Assembly (NCBI RefSeq): GCF_041262585.1
Contig: NZ_JBGCBZ010000001.1
Coordinates: 124,001 to 188,000, forward strand
DNA from: JAOEGB01 sp041262585
Lineage (GTDB): Bacteria; Actinomycetota; Actinomycetes; Streptosporangiales; Streptosporangiaceae
Direction: 5' to 3'
Length of the DNA stretch: 64,000 nt
Within the stretch, counting starts at the first letter, position 1; every line of letters starts with the position of its first letter. Below are positions 26,538-35,264 of this stretch, piece after piece. A program made the position numbers and the translations under genes. The notes below the pieces were generated by a model. It was given only the letters and a program-made list of their open reading frames with translations. It was not told where the DNA came from and did no database searches.

Positions 26538-27464
26538 TTATTGATCGGTGGGCAGGTGCCCGACGGCCTCTTCGAGGTCGGCGTGGGTGGGCAGCGTGTA
26601 TCGGCGGGTGGTGTCGAGTCGGGCGTGTCCGAGCAATTCGGCGACCACGACGATGTCGACGCCACTGCGCAGCAGGTTGGTGGCGAAGGTGTGCCGCAGG
26701 GTGTGCGCGGAGACGAACGGCTCACCGTCCTCGTCGACCAGGTCGGCGTCGAGGGCGATCTCGTCGATGAGCTGGTCGACGGCGCGGGCGGTCAGGCGGC
26801 CGCCGCGGCGGTTGAGGAACAGCGCCGGGGTGTCGGCGCCGGGCCAGTCCGCGCGCTGGCGTTTCCAGTCCCGGACGGCGTCGCGGGCGGTGGCATCGAG
26901 CAGCGGGATCGTACGGGAGACCATGCCCTTACCGGAGCCGACTTTGACCTTGCCCTTGCGGGCGGAGATCGGCACGTCCTCGACGTCTAGGTCGACGAGC
27001 TCGGCGACGCGTACGCCGGAGTAGAACAGCAGCCGGCCGATGGCCCGGTCGCGTGCGAGGGGGCGGGGTTCGACCGCGCGAAGGAACCGTTTCTGTTCGC
27101 GGGCGGTCAGGGAGCGGGGGGCGAGCTTGGGGGCGGCGTCGCGGCGGATCTTCACTGGGCCGAGCCCGAGGTGCTCGTAGAAGTGGTCGAGCGCGGTGAT
27201 GTGCGCGTTGACGGTGTTGTCGGCCCGGCCGAGCACAGTCTTGAGGTGGGTCTTGTAGTCGCGGACGGCGAAGTCGCGGCCATGGCCGTCACCGAGGGGA
27301 TCGCCGTCGGGGTCACCGGTGTCCAGCCAGGCGAGGAATCCGCGGACGCGCGAGTCGTAGGCGCGTCGGGTGTCGGCGTCCAGGGGGGCGCGGTCGAGCA
27401 CGGCTGCGTAGCTGGCGTAGACCTCCGCGAAGACCGCGGGCACACCGGTGCGCCGTCCCGCCAC
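26538..27464 (-). CDS. tnpI: TnpI-type tyrosine recombinase (resolvase of the transposon)
   Basis: With the GTG at 27464 the product is 308 residues. The catalytic set is complete: Arg152 (YSGVRVAEL), Lys179 (GSGKG), His254-x-x-Arg257 (HTLRHT), His280 (LLGHARL) and Tyr289 (TTRRYTLP). The GTG is preferred over the ATG at 27509 because a gagggggt ribosome site lies in front of it, and because it keeps the recombination motifs outside the gene. In Tn4430 and Tn5401 such an enzyme resolves cointegrates at a neighbouring site; the motif cluster immediately upstream fits that role. The gene ends 6 bp from the left inverted repeat. Confidence 0.88.
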   Translation of the reverse strand: MAGRRTGVPAVFAEVYASYAAVLDRAPLDADTRRAYDSRVRGFLAWLDTGDPDGDPLGDGHGRDFAVRDYKTHLKTVLGRADNTVNAHITALDHFYEHLGLGPVKIRRDAAPKLAPRSLTAREQKRFLRAVEPRPLARDRAIGRLLFYSGVRVAELVDLDVEDVPISARKGKVKVGSGKGMVSRTIPLLDATARDAVRDWKRQRADWPGADTPALFLNRRGGRLTARAVDQLIDEIALDADLVDEDGEPFVSAHTLRHTFATNLLRSGVDIVVVAELLGHARLDTTRRYTLPTHADLEEAVGHLPTDQ

Positions 27465-27477
27465 CGGACCCCCTCGT

Positions 27478-27576
27478 GATATCAGAAGCTCTTCTGCCGC
27501 CCTAATCATACCAATCCCCCGCAATATCAGAAGCAGGGTCTAGGTTTGTCTTCTGATATTGACTAATATCAGAAGA
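27478..27576. promoter_or_regulatory. Putative internal resolution site: four ATATCAGAAG motifs
   Basis: Copies lie at 27479-27488 and 27524-27533 (direct), 27550-27559 (inverted) and 27566-27575 (direct). The last two form a 12-bp inverted repeat, tcttctgatatt and aatatcagaaga, separated by gact. This is the layout of TnpI sites: an inverted pair as crossover core plus two direct accessory motifs. The cluster also overlaps the expected tnpI promoter, so the enzyme probably represses its own gene. Confidence 0.75.
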
Positions 27577-27775
27577 AGGTCCGAGAGAGGAACCATGACC
27601 GCTCAAAAACCTGTTGGCGGACCATGGTGACCACTGCTAGATTTCCGGTGGCCGTGTGAGAGAACGAGGAGGTGGTACCCATGAACGTATCGACATGGGT
27701 GCTCCCCTCTGGGTCACGGTCGGGCGATAGGTCGTCCGGGAGCGCCGTTCAAGAGCACTCCCGAAAGGCACGACC

Positions 27776-28516
27776 ATGCGATTCACTTCTGAACAGCGCC
27801 TCGATGACGGCGTCCTCGAACGCGAATTCACCCTCGGCGAGATCCCCGGCATCCTGTGGACGCCCGCATCCGCATCCGCATCCGCACCGGTCCCGCTGAT
27901 CCTGCTCGGCCACCCCCCGCTCGGACTGCACAAGATGTACCCCCGGCTGGTGGCGCGGGCCCGGCACTCTGTGGCGGAGGGCTTCGCTGCGGCCACCATC
28001 GAGCTCCCCGGGAGCGGTGACCGGCCCCGTTGGGCCGCCGCCGAGCAGGCCCGCGCCGACCTGCGCAGGGTGATGGAGGCCGGCGAGCCGGTCAGCGACG
28101 AGATCATCGACGCCCTCATCCTCCCGCTCGTCGACAAGGCGGTCCCGGAATCGCAGGCCGCCCTGGACGCCCTCCTTTCGCTGCCCGAGATCGGCGGCCC
28201 GGTCGGGTACTCGGGGGGAGTGATCTCCATCGGCATCCGGCTTGCGGTGGTCGAGCCGCGCATCGTGGCCGCCGGCTTCTTCGCCGGGAGTTTCGTGCCT
28301 CGCACCATGTTCGAGGAGGCCCGACAGGTCACCATTCCGCTGCATGTCCTGCTGCAGTGGGATGACGAAGGGAACGACCGACAGGCGGCCCTGGACCTGT
28401 TCGACGCCTTTGGCTCCAAGGAGAAAACGCTGCACGCCAACATGGGCGGGCACACCGGTGTCCCGCAGTTCGCAGGGGAGGACGCGGCCGGGTTCTTCGC
28501 CCGGCATCTGCGCTAG
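27776..28516 (+). CDS. Alpha/beta hydrolase (dienelactone hydrolase-like), transposon passenger
   Basis: A 246-residue hydrolase. The oxyanion-side strand PLILLGHPPLGLHKMYPRL, the nucleophile elbow GYSGG (residues ~143-147), a strand PLHVLLQWDDEGND with the acid, and a C-terminal His in NMGGHTGVPQF give a complete catalytic frame of the prolyl-oligopeptidase/dienelactone hydrolase kind. The substrate is unknown. It lies within the transposon, opposite in direction to the transposase, and appears to be cargo. A tract of tandem Ala/Ser codons (ASASASAP) near residue 33 comes from a short cgcatc repeat. Confidence 0.85.
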   Translation: MRFTSEQRLDDGVLEREFTLGEIPGILWTPASASASAPVPLILLGHPPLGLHKMYPRLVARARHSVAEGFAAATIELPGSGDRPRWAAAEQARADLRRVMEAGEPVSDEIIDALILPLVDKAVPESQAALDALLSLPEIGGPVGYSGGVISIGIRLAVVEPRIVAAGFFAGSFVPRTMFEEARQVTIPLHVLLQWDDEGNDRQAALDLFDAFGSKEKTLHANMGGHTGVPQFAGEDAAGFFARHLR

Positions 28517-28519
28517 CCG

Positions 28520-28748
28520 CGGGCCGGGGCCTCGCCGCCAGGCCAGCAGCAAACGATAGGCGGCGCCGGCCAGCACGCCGCTCATCGAGGACAGGCCCCG
28601 GACCTCCTCGATGGCGGTGGCCAGCAGATGCACAACCGCCCCGATCGCGGCGGTACCGGCCATCGGCGGTACCGGCCGGTCGGGGCGGCGCCCGGCCACC
28701 ACCGCCTCCATCAGTTGGGCCCACGCCGCCAACTCGCTAGAGCCGAGA
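28520..28748 (-). pseudogene. Unrecognised coding-like fragment in the transposon
   Basis: The minus strand has consistent high-GC third positions and reads SSELAAWAQLMEAVVAGRRP, VPPMAGTAAIGAVVHLLATA and EVRGLSSMSGVLAGAAYRLL. I do not recognise it. No start or stop of its own is convincing; on one side it meets the truncated transposase, on the other the 3' end of the hydrolase. It may be the remains of another passenger gene. Confidence 0.4.
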
Positions 28749-30500
28749 TCACGCCGTCGGGAGGTCGGGCGCGGCATCCAGCGGGGTCAGCTGGATCGCC
28801 CCGGCGCCGCGCCGTTCGGCGATCTTCAACCAGGCCAGGCCCTTGCCGCCGAGGGCGTCGTTCAGCGCCGACAGCTCGGCGTCCATCTCCGAGCGGAGCT
28901 GGTCGATGAACACTTGCGGGTCCAGCGGCTTGCGGAGCTTGGCGTAGTTCTCCGCGCGGTTGGCCTCGAAGTCGGTGGGCAGGTCGTCGTCCGGGTTGCG
29001 CCACCGGTCGCGCCCACCACCCAGATCTCCTTGCAGCGCAGCTTCTCCCGCAGCGTCTGGAAGACGCCGCACTCGTACACGCTGCGCAAGATCCGCTGAC
29101 GGCGTTTGCTGTCGGCCCGGTACATCAGCTCCACCAGCTCAGCCGGGACGATCCCCTCCACCGGGACGTTCTCACCGAGCGCGTAGCACTTGACCCGGTT
29201 GGAGACATCGGCCTTGTACCGCTTGATCAGCGCAAGGGCCTGCATCATCGGCGCGTGCACGGTGATGGTCGACCCGAACTCCAGGACCTCAATGATCTGG
29301 ATCAGGCGGTCCGGTAGTGATTGGTGTAGGAGGCCTTGAACACCCGCTGCTTGTGCTGCCGGCAGGAAGTGCCCTTGGCCTTGTACTCGTGCAGCAGGTT
29401 GATCAGCGTCTTGTAGCCGCCCGGCACTGCCGGGTAGATGACGTCCTCGACCCGTGACTCGGGCGACTCCAGCGCGGCCTCGGTCATCTTGAACAGGATG
29501 TTCTCCTTGCCCGACACCCGCTTCAGCTCCGCCACGAACTCCTCGGTGACCTTGGTGTCGGCGCGAGCGTTGATCCGCTGTACCGTGGAGATGAGCAGGT
29601 CGACCAGGGTGTCGGTGATCTCCCGGGCCCGGCAGTACGAGTAGGCAGCCAGCAGCGTCACCTTGATGTCGTGCGGGTGCGACCGCAGGTGCGAGGGGGC
29701 CTCGGCCGCCACCCTGGCCCGCCAGGCCGCCCGCACCTTCGGCGCGACGTCGGCGAACAGGTCGTCCGGCAGCCCGACCGCGCGGATCGCGGTCAGTTTG
29801 AACACCTCCTGCTCGATCGTCTTCACGCTCACGTTACCTGGCTCTTCCCGGATCACCGCGAAAACATCGACCCCGGCCGCCTCCGCGGCGCCGAACAGCG
29901 CGCCATCGTCCTCGTCCTGGCCCTCGGCGTCGTCGCCGGGATCGGCGCTCTTGGCGATCAGCGCGAGCAGCCGCTGGATCGACTCGGCCGGGACACGGCC
30001 GACGATCCGGGCGGTCTGGGTCTGCTCGGCCTGCCGCAGCGCCGTCCCGATGATCCGGCGGACGCGGTCCCGGGTCGGCGGCTCAATCCGCCCCTCCCGC
30101 AGGTGCGCCAGTAGCTCGGCGCGGACCCGGTCGACCTGCCGCTCCTTCTCACACACCCTGACGGCCAGCCAGTCCCCGGCCTTGTCAGCGTCGGCAACCG
30201 AGCACTCACGGAACCCGAAATACTTGCGGATGTCCGTGCGATGCGCCTTGATCGTCCGGCCATCCACTCATACAACCCCAGCTCAGACGCTGCAACGTCA
30301 ACCAGGCGGGCGACGTAGGCGACGGCCTGGTCGGGGATCTCGGCACGGCCCGCCGGGAACCTGCCGTGCACCGCGTAGAAGCGCAGCAACAACGCGAACC
30401 CGAGTTTCGTCGCACCCCGCCGGCCCGACAGTTGCTCCAGCTCGTCCCCGACCAGCGTCCAGTTCCCGACGAGCTCGTCCTCGTCCAGCACATGAGCCAC
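28749..30500 (-). pseudogene. tnpA: Tn3-family transposase, truncated and frameshifted
   Basis: Pieces in three frames follow one another: VLDEDELVGNWTLVGDELEQL to SELGLYEW (30495-30265); TIKAHRTDIRKYFGFRECS to RVFKASYTNHYRT (30264-29302); HAPMMQALALIKRYKADVS to LREKLRCKEIWVVGA (29262-~29000); RWRNPDDDLPTDFEANRAEN to GAIQLTPLDAAPDLPTA (to 28749). This is the DUF4158 and central region of a Tn3 transposase in order, with about three frameshifts. It ends exactly where the DDE catalytic domain should begin, so it is inactive. The gene starts next to the right terminal repeat, as usual for the family. Confidence 0.87.
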
Positions 30501-30637
30501 GCGGCATCCGGACCTCTCACGAAACGGGCAGCCGAGCGGCCCCCGCAACCCTCACGAATCCGGATCAATACTGGCCGCGCACGATCACCCACGCCCGACG
30601 ATCAGGGAAAGTCCCTCCACGGCTCTTGTGAAGCCGT

Positions 30638-30696
30638 CGCTGAGCTGAGCGAACTCAATCGCGTGTACCTGGTGACACCAGTCTTACCGACACCCC
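30638..30696 (-). repeat. Transposon right terminal inverted repeat (59 bp)
   Basis: Reverse complement of the left end 26474-26532 with one mismatch. The outermost bases are gacacccc at 30689-30696. Confidence 0.93.
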
Positions 30697-30849
30697 AACA
30701 GCCGCCGTGACGTGGAGGAGCGCGGACTGATGCGCGGTTGAGCCGTGGCGGATGCGTCGCCTCGGCGGGGCCGACATCCGCGCATCGCATGGTGATGGGC
30801 ACGCGCCCTGGTGAAGGCGCGGACAAGTCCGTCATGGAGGTGCCCAATC

Positions 30850-31821
30850 ATGCGTTCCGCCCGCCGCGACCGCGTCCGCCCGTTGCCGCGGGCCGTCCTC
30901 GCCTACCTCGCCCTCGTGGTCGCCGCCGGTGTGGCCGGCTGCCTCGGCCCGTCCAGCGGGGACCGCGTGCCCGCGCCGCGACACGTCACCGGCATCGCGC
31001 TGCCGTGGCCCGCCGACGGGCAGGCCGTGGTCGAGGTGGCCGGCGAGGGCGTCCTCGGATCCAGCGGCTCGATGACGCCGGTGCCCATCGCGAGCGTGAC
31101 CAAGGTGATGACGGCCTACGTCCTGCTGCGGGGCCATCCGCTCAGGGACGGCGAGGAGGGCCCGCTCATCGAGGTCGACGGGACGGCCGCAGCCGAGTCG
31201 CTGTCGGCGACGGAGTCCACCGTCCCGGTGAGAGAGGGACAGCGGCTGTCCCTGCGGCGGCTGCTGGAGCTGATGATGATCCCGTCCGGCAACAACGTGG
31301 CCCGGCTGCTGGCCCGATGGGACGCCGGGACGCAGGAGGGGTTCGTGCGGAAGATGAACGCCGCCGCCCGCGTCCTCGGCATGGCCGACACCGTCTACAC
31401 CGGCGCCAGCGGCTACGAGGACTCCACGGTGAGCACGGCGTCCGACCAGGTGAAGCTGGCCGGCGAGGCGATGCGGAACGAGGTGTTCCGGCGGATCGTC
31501 GCCACCACGCGGACGTCCCTTCCCGGCGATCCGCGCGTGATCCGCAACACCAATACGCTGCTGGGCAGGAACGGGGTGATCGGCATCAAGACCGGATCCG
31601 GCACGCGGGCCGGCGGCAGCCTGATGTGGGCCGTCACGGTCGGATCGGGCGACGGGGCGCGTCTCGTCCTCGGCGTCGTCCTGTCCCAGAGGGTCGGCGC
31701 CGCCCCGGAGGCGGCGAAGCAGGCGGCGCTCGACGCGAGCGACAGGCTGATCACGGCGGTGCGTGCGGCCGTGCCCCGGCTGGTCGCGGCCGGCCGGACG
31801 GCAGGCGTGCCGGTGCGATGA
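30850..31821 (+). CDS. D-alanyl-D-alanine carboxypeptidase, lipoprotein, PBP5 family
   Basis: From ATG 30850 (ribosome site ggaggt 7 bases upstream) the product is 323 residues. A lipoprotein signal ends in the lipobox VAGC (Cys31), so the enzyme should be tethered to the outer face of the membrane; most PBP5 relatives use a C-terminal helix instead. The penicillin-binding motifs are complete: SVTK at 82-85 (catalytic Ser82), SGN at 146-148 and KTG at 247-249. It would trim the terminal D-Ala of peptidoglycan stem peptides. An OmpR-type regulator and kinase follow within 75 bp, suggesting cell-wall stress control. Confidence 0.9.
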   Translation: MRSARRDRVRPLPRAVLAYLALVVAAGVAGCLGPSSGDRVPAPRHVTGIALPWPADGQAVVEVAGEGVLGSSGSMTPVPIASVTKVMTAYVLLRGHPLRDGEEGPLIEVDGTAAAESLSATESTVPVREGQRLSLRRLLELMMIPSGNNVARLLARWDAGTQEGFVRKMNAAARVLGMADTVYTGASGYEDSTVSTASDQVKLAGEAMRNEVFRRIVATTRTSLPGDPRVIRNTNTLLGRNGVIGIKTGSGTRAGGSLMWAVTVGSGDGARLVLGVVLSQRVGAAPEAAKQAALDASDRLITAVRAAVPRLVAAGRTAGVPVR

Positions 31822-31894
31822 GCACGCGCGCCGCCGACGTACAGTACAACGTGGACACCAGCGGTGAATCCGCCCGGCGAGGAGCCGCGCGGTA

Positions 31895-32623
31895 GTGGAC
31901 AGGACGACCCCCGACGCGCCCGTCACCCTGCTGCTGGTGGAGGACGACGACGTCATCCTCAAGACGGTCACGATGGCGCTGGGGCGCTACGGCTACCGCG
32001 TGTCGACCGCCGGGGACGGCCTGAGCGGCCTGGAGGCCTTCCAGGACGGCGGACACGACCTGCTGCTGCTAGACGTCATGCTGCCGGGCCTTGACGGCAT
32101 CGGCCTGTGCCGCAAGGTCAGGGAGTCCAGCCTGATGCCGATCCTGCTGATGTCGGCCCGGGGCGACGCCGTGGACGTGGTGTCGGGCCTGGAGGCGGGC
32201 GCGGACGACTACGTCGTCAAGCCGGTCGAGATCTCCGTGCTGGTGGCCAGGATCCGCTCCCTGCTGCGGCGGGCGGCCTTCACCCCGCGGGAGACGGCGT
32301 CCGCCGCCGGCGCCCCGGAGGATGGGGCCGTCGGATCCGCGCTCACCTTCGGCGACCTCACGGTCGACACCGCCGCCCTGGAGGTGTGGCGGGCGGGGCG
32401 GCCGGTCGCGCTCGCGCCCACGGAGTTGCGGCTGCTGCTGGAGTTCGCGGCCAACCCCGGGCTCGTCCTGGATCGCCAGACGTTGCTGCGTGACGTCTGG
32501 GACTACGGCTGGGACGGCGACACCCGCGTGGTCGATCTCTGCGTCCAGCGGCTGCGCAAGAAGATCGGCGCCGACCGGATCCAGACGGTCCGCGGCTTCG
32601 GCTACAAGCTTCGCCGGTCATGA
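31895..32623 (+). CDS. OmpR-family response regulator
   Basis: A 242-residue regulator starting at GTG 31895. The receiver domain shows the acidic cluster VEDDDV (residues 15-20), phospho-acceptor Asp60 (LLLLDVMLPG) and the conserved Lys in DDYVVKPVE (~109). The C-terminal winged helix shows the typical PTELRLLLEFAANPG, RQTLLRDVWDYGWDGDTRVVD and VQRLRKKIG segments. Its stop overlaps the kinase start by 4 bp (ATGA), so the pair is coupled. It probably regulates the adjacent DD-carboxypeptidase or envelope genes; this is from context only. Confidence 0.93.
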   Translation: MDRTTPDAPVTLLLVEDDDVILKTVTMALGRYGYRVSTAGDGLSGLEAFQDGGHDLLLLDVMLPGLDGIGLCRKVRESSLMPILLMSARGDAVDVVSGLEAGADDYVVKPVEISVLVARIRSLLRRAAFTPRETASAAGAPEDGAVGSALTFGDLTVDTAALEVWRAGRPVALAPTELRLLLEFAANPGLVLDRQTLLRDVWDYGWDGDTRVVDLCVQRLRKKIGADRIQTVRGFGYKLRRS

Positions 32624-33858
32624 ACCCGACCTCGTTGCGGTGGAAGATCGCCGCCCTCGTCGCTGTCGGATGCTGCGCGGTCACGGCCGTGGTCGGGGTG
32701 CTGGTGCATCGGGCGACCTTCGACCGTTCGATGCGCCTCGGCGAGGGCGACGCGCTCCAGGCCCTCACGCAGATCGAGCAGGAGTACGCGCGCACGGGCA
32801 CGGCCCCCGCGGACGCCCTCAAGGAGCCGGACGAGCTGCCGGCGGAGCTGCGGCAGCGGCTCGCGTCCGCGCGTCCGGAGCCGGCCGCCCTCCTCCCCGT
32901 GTTCGCCCGGATCACCTGCTACGTCGAGGAGCGGCCCGGCCAGCCCTGGATGTGGGCGGCGGAACCTGTGGGCGACCAGGTGCTCGTCGCACGGATCGAG
33001 ATGGGCTCGGAGCTGCGCAGCCTGGAGGCGCTCGACCGCCACATGGTGCTCGCCGCGCTCGCCGCGCTCGGCGTCCTCCTCCCGGTGACGGTCCTGGCGG
33101 CCGAGTTGCCGAACCGCCGCCTCCGGCGCGTGGCCGCCACCGCGCGGCGCATCGCGGACGGAGATCTGGACGCCCGGACCGAGGCGCGCGGACGCGACGA
33201 GATCGCCGACATCTCCGCTGCCGTGGACTCGATGGCGGCGAACCTGCAGCGCCGGCTGCTCGCCGAGCAGCGCTTCACCGCCGACATCGCGCACGACCTG
33301 CGCACCCCGCTGATGGGGCTGCTCACCGCCACCGAGCTGCTGCCGGAGAGCGAGGCCACGGACCTGGTCCGTGACCGCGTCCGCGTGCTGCGGTCGCTGG
33401 TCGAGGACCTGCTGGAGGTCTCCCGCCTCGACGCCGGCGCCGAGGAGGCCGAGCGCCTCCCGGTGCCGCTCGACCGGCTGATGGCCGAGTCGCTGCGCAG
33501 GCTGGGTCTCACCGCCGAGGTGAGCGTGGTGGGCGACCCCGTGGCGGAGACCGATCCGCGCCGTCTGGACCGGATCGTCGCCAACCTCGTGGTCAACGCC
33601 CACCGCCACGGAGGGCCTCCGGTGGAGATCGGCGTGAGCGGCCGGACGATCGTGGTCCGCGACCACGGCCCGGGCTTCCCCGGCGAGCTGCTAGCCGACG
33701 GGCCCCGGCGTTTCCGGACCGGCAGGGCGGAACGCGGCGGGGGGCACGGCCTCGGCCTGACCATCGCCGTCGGCCAGGCTCGGGTCATCGGCGCCCGGCT
33801 CCGCTTCGGCAACGCCCCGGACGGCGGCGCGATCGTCACGCTCGAGCTGCCGGGCTGA
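32620..33858 (+). CDS. Sensor histidine kinase (EnvZ/CseC-like)
   Basis: A 412-residue membrane kinase. Membrane helices lie at ~10-30 and ~143-162, bounding an extracellular sensor of ~110 residues; HAMP covers ~163-212; the phosphorylation site is His225 (DIAHDLRTPL); the ATPase domain has an N-box (RIVANLVVNAHRHGG), G1 (VRDHGPGF) and G2 (GGGHGLGLTIA). It should phosphorylate the preceding regulator. The organisation (extracellular sensor beside a DD-carboxypeptidase gene) resembles cell-envelope sensing systems such as CseBC, but the signal is unknown. Confidence 0.93.
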   Translation: MNPTSLRWKIAALVAVGCCAVTAVVGVLVHRATFDRSMRLGEGDALQALTQIEQEYARTGTAPADALKEPDELPAELRQRLASARPEPAALLPVFARITCYVEERPGQPWMWAAEPVGDQVLVARIEMGSELRSLEALDRHMVLAALAALGVLLPVTVLAAELPNRRLRRVAATARRIADGDLDARTEARGRDEIADISAAVDSMAANLQRRLLAEQRFTADIAHDLRTPLMGLLTATELLPESEATDLVRDRVRVLRSLVEDLLEVSRLDAGAEEAERLPVPLDRLMAESLRRLGLTAEVSVVGDPVAETDPRRLDRIVANLVVNAHRHGGPPVEIGVSGRTIVVRDHGPGFPGELLADGPRRFRTGRAERGGGHGLGLTIAVGQARVIGARLRFGNAPDGGAIVTLELPG

Positions 33859-34350
33859 CGACGTATCCTCGAAACGGAGCAGGCACTCCATTTGTGGGGG
33901 GACCGTTACGACGTTCTGGCCGGACCGCGACGACACCCGCTATGCCGACCAGGTCCGGCGCCGGCCCCACGCCGAGCGGGCCCGGCCGCCGTCATCGTGA
34001 TGGACGCGGCCGCGCTCACCGAGGCGGTCGCCCCGGACTGGGCGCCCCCGCACGCGCGGACCGTGCTCGACACCGGCACCCCTCGACACCGGCACCCACT
34101 GCCTGCAGCGGGTCGCGGCGCAGCTCGGCGTCGTGGTCCACCCCGCGGTCGTGAGCCTACAGGGCCGTGAAAGGCGGGCCTTCGCCGACACGATGCGGCT
34201 CGCGGTCGGGGCCGGTCTGCCCCGAGAGCGGGACGAGCAGACGGCGGAGATTGTCTTCCAGGGCCTAACTTGCTCTGCTGTTGATCATGGGTTTGGTTGG
34301 TGTTTGGGTCTGGCCGTGTGCGGTCGGGTTCCAGGGGGAGTTTCGCGAGT

Positions 34351-34380
34351 TTCGAGAGCCTCCTACGCGCGCGTGTACGC
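34351..34380. repeat. Perfect 12-bp inverted repeat (hairpin)
   Basis: ctcctacgcgcg pairs with cgcgcgtaggag across cgtgta. Such acgcgcg-rich palindromes are frequent near plasmid or integrative-element regions of actinomycetes and also serve as terminators; which applies here is open. Confidence 0.6.
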
Positions 34381-34520
34381 GCGTAGGAGCACCGAAAACC
34401 CGGGGGAAGGGGAACGCCCCGCCTGCCGGGCTGTGACCCGGGGCGGGCGTGTGATGCTGTCGCGTGGCGTCCGGGGCCGATAGCCGCAGTCCCGGGCGCC
34501 GCCTTACCGGGGCGGGTACC

Positions 34521-34614
34521 GGGGGTTGAGGAACACCACAAGACCCAGGTCAAAGCGCCCGAAAGCCCCGACAGCGCTTAGCGCCGGTTTTCGTTCCGAT
34601 GTTCCTCAACCCCC
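34521..34614. repeat. Perfect 15-bp inverted repeat spanning 94 bp
   Basis: gggggttgaggaaca (34521-34535) is the exact reverse complement of 34600-34614. The 64 bases between are free of coding text. It may be the two ends of a minute mobile relic or a binding site for a DNA-processing protein; no function is assigned. Confidence 0.6.
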
Positions 34615-34766
34615 GCATCCCGCAGAGCCGTGAAGCGCCCCATCCAGGACTGGCTACAGAAAGTTACCTATCGATCACTCTGGAGATAGATGTTCATCGT
34701 GAGACGTCAGGCGACAGTGACTCTGGATAGACCGCCCCCAGGTGTCGTCTCGCATCAAGGAGTCCT

Positions 34767-35264
34767 GTGCGTCGCTTCGCCAAGCCCACAAGCCCGACCG
34801 TCCTGGCCGTCTCTCTGGCCGCCTGCCTGACTGCCCCGCTGGCCCCAGCTGCGGCCGCGCCTGCCTCGCCCCACGGCCATCCGGCCAGAGCAGCCAAGGC
34901 GGCGGTCACCGACATTCGGGAGGTGGTGAACCAGACGAGTCAGTACCTAACCGTCCACAAGGGCGAAGGCAGCCAGGTGTTCGCCCAGAAGACCCTCGAC
35001 CCCAACAGCCGGACCACCGATTCGATGTGGATTCCCTGGGTCGGTAATGAGAACGAGATGGACAAGAGCATCGATGTCAACCTGGGCCTCACCGTTCCCT
35101 ACTGGATTTTCCAGGACTACTGGAACGGCAGCAACCAGATCAAGTTCAGTAAGAACCACAGCTACCGCGACAGCGTCCCCGTGCCCGGCAGCAACACCGG
35201 AGGCGGCAGGAAACGCCTGACGATTCGGCCCGACGGCTCGCCCTACCTGGAGAGCATCAACTAG
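34767..35264 (+). CDS. Secreted protein of unknown function, tandem paralogue A
   Basis: A 165-residue protein with a signal peptide (residues ~1-31, cut near APAAAA). The mature part has no cysteine and is rich in aromatic residues. Landmarks shared with the next gene: AAVTDIREVVN, SMWIPWVGNENE, IFQDYWNG, GGGRKRLTI. This looks like one small beta-rich domain exported by the Sec route. I do not recognise the family. The pair arose by tandem duplication and has diverged strongly outside the landmarks, which suggests both are functional. A ribosome site and start at 34767 follow ~80 bp of non-coding DNA. Confidence 0.75.
   Translation: MRRFAKPTSPTVLAVSLAACLTAPLAPAAAAPASPHGHPARAAKAAVTDIREVVNQTSQYLTVHKGEGSQVFAQKTLDPNSRTTDSMWIPWVGNENEMDKSIDVNLGLTVPYWIFQDYWNGSNQIKFSKNHSYRDSVPVPGSNTGGGRKRLTIRPDGSPYLESIN

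Larger units (their letters stand above)
26474..30696. mobile_element. Tn3-family transposon with TnpI-type recombinase, defective transposase
   Basis: The element is 4.2 kb and is bounded by near-identical 59-bp inverted repeats. It holds, from left: a tyrosine recombinase (minus), a cluster of four ATATCAGAAG motifs resembling an internal resolution site, an alpha/beta hydrolase passenger (plus), an unrecognised fragment, and the N-terminal part of a Tn3-family transposase (minus, several frameshifts, catalytic domain missing). It cannot move on its own, but its ends and recombinase look intact, so a related transposase could still act in trans. I see no 5-bp target duplication (left flank gtcta, right flank aacag). 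Confidence 0.85.
33859..34766. other. Gene-poor stretch with broken hypothetical coding sequence and inverted repeats
   Basis: Between 33890 and 34260 two frames carry plausible but discontinuous coding text (FWPDRDDTRYADQVRR in one, CLQRVAAQLGVVVHPAVVSL in another), suggesting a decayed unknown gene. From 34270 to 34766 I see no coding text, only two perfect inverted repeats at 34351-34380 and 34521-34614. Confidence 0.5.
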
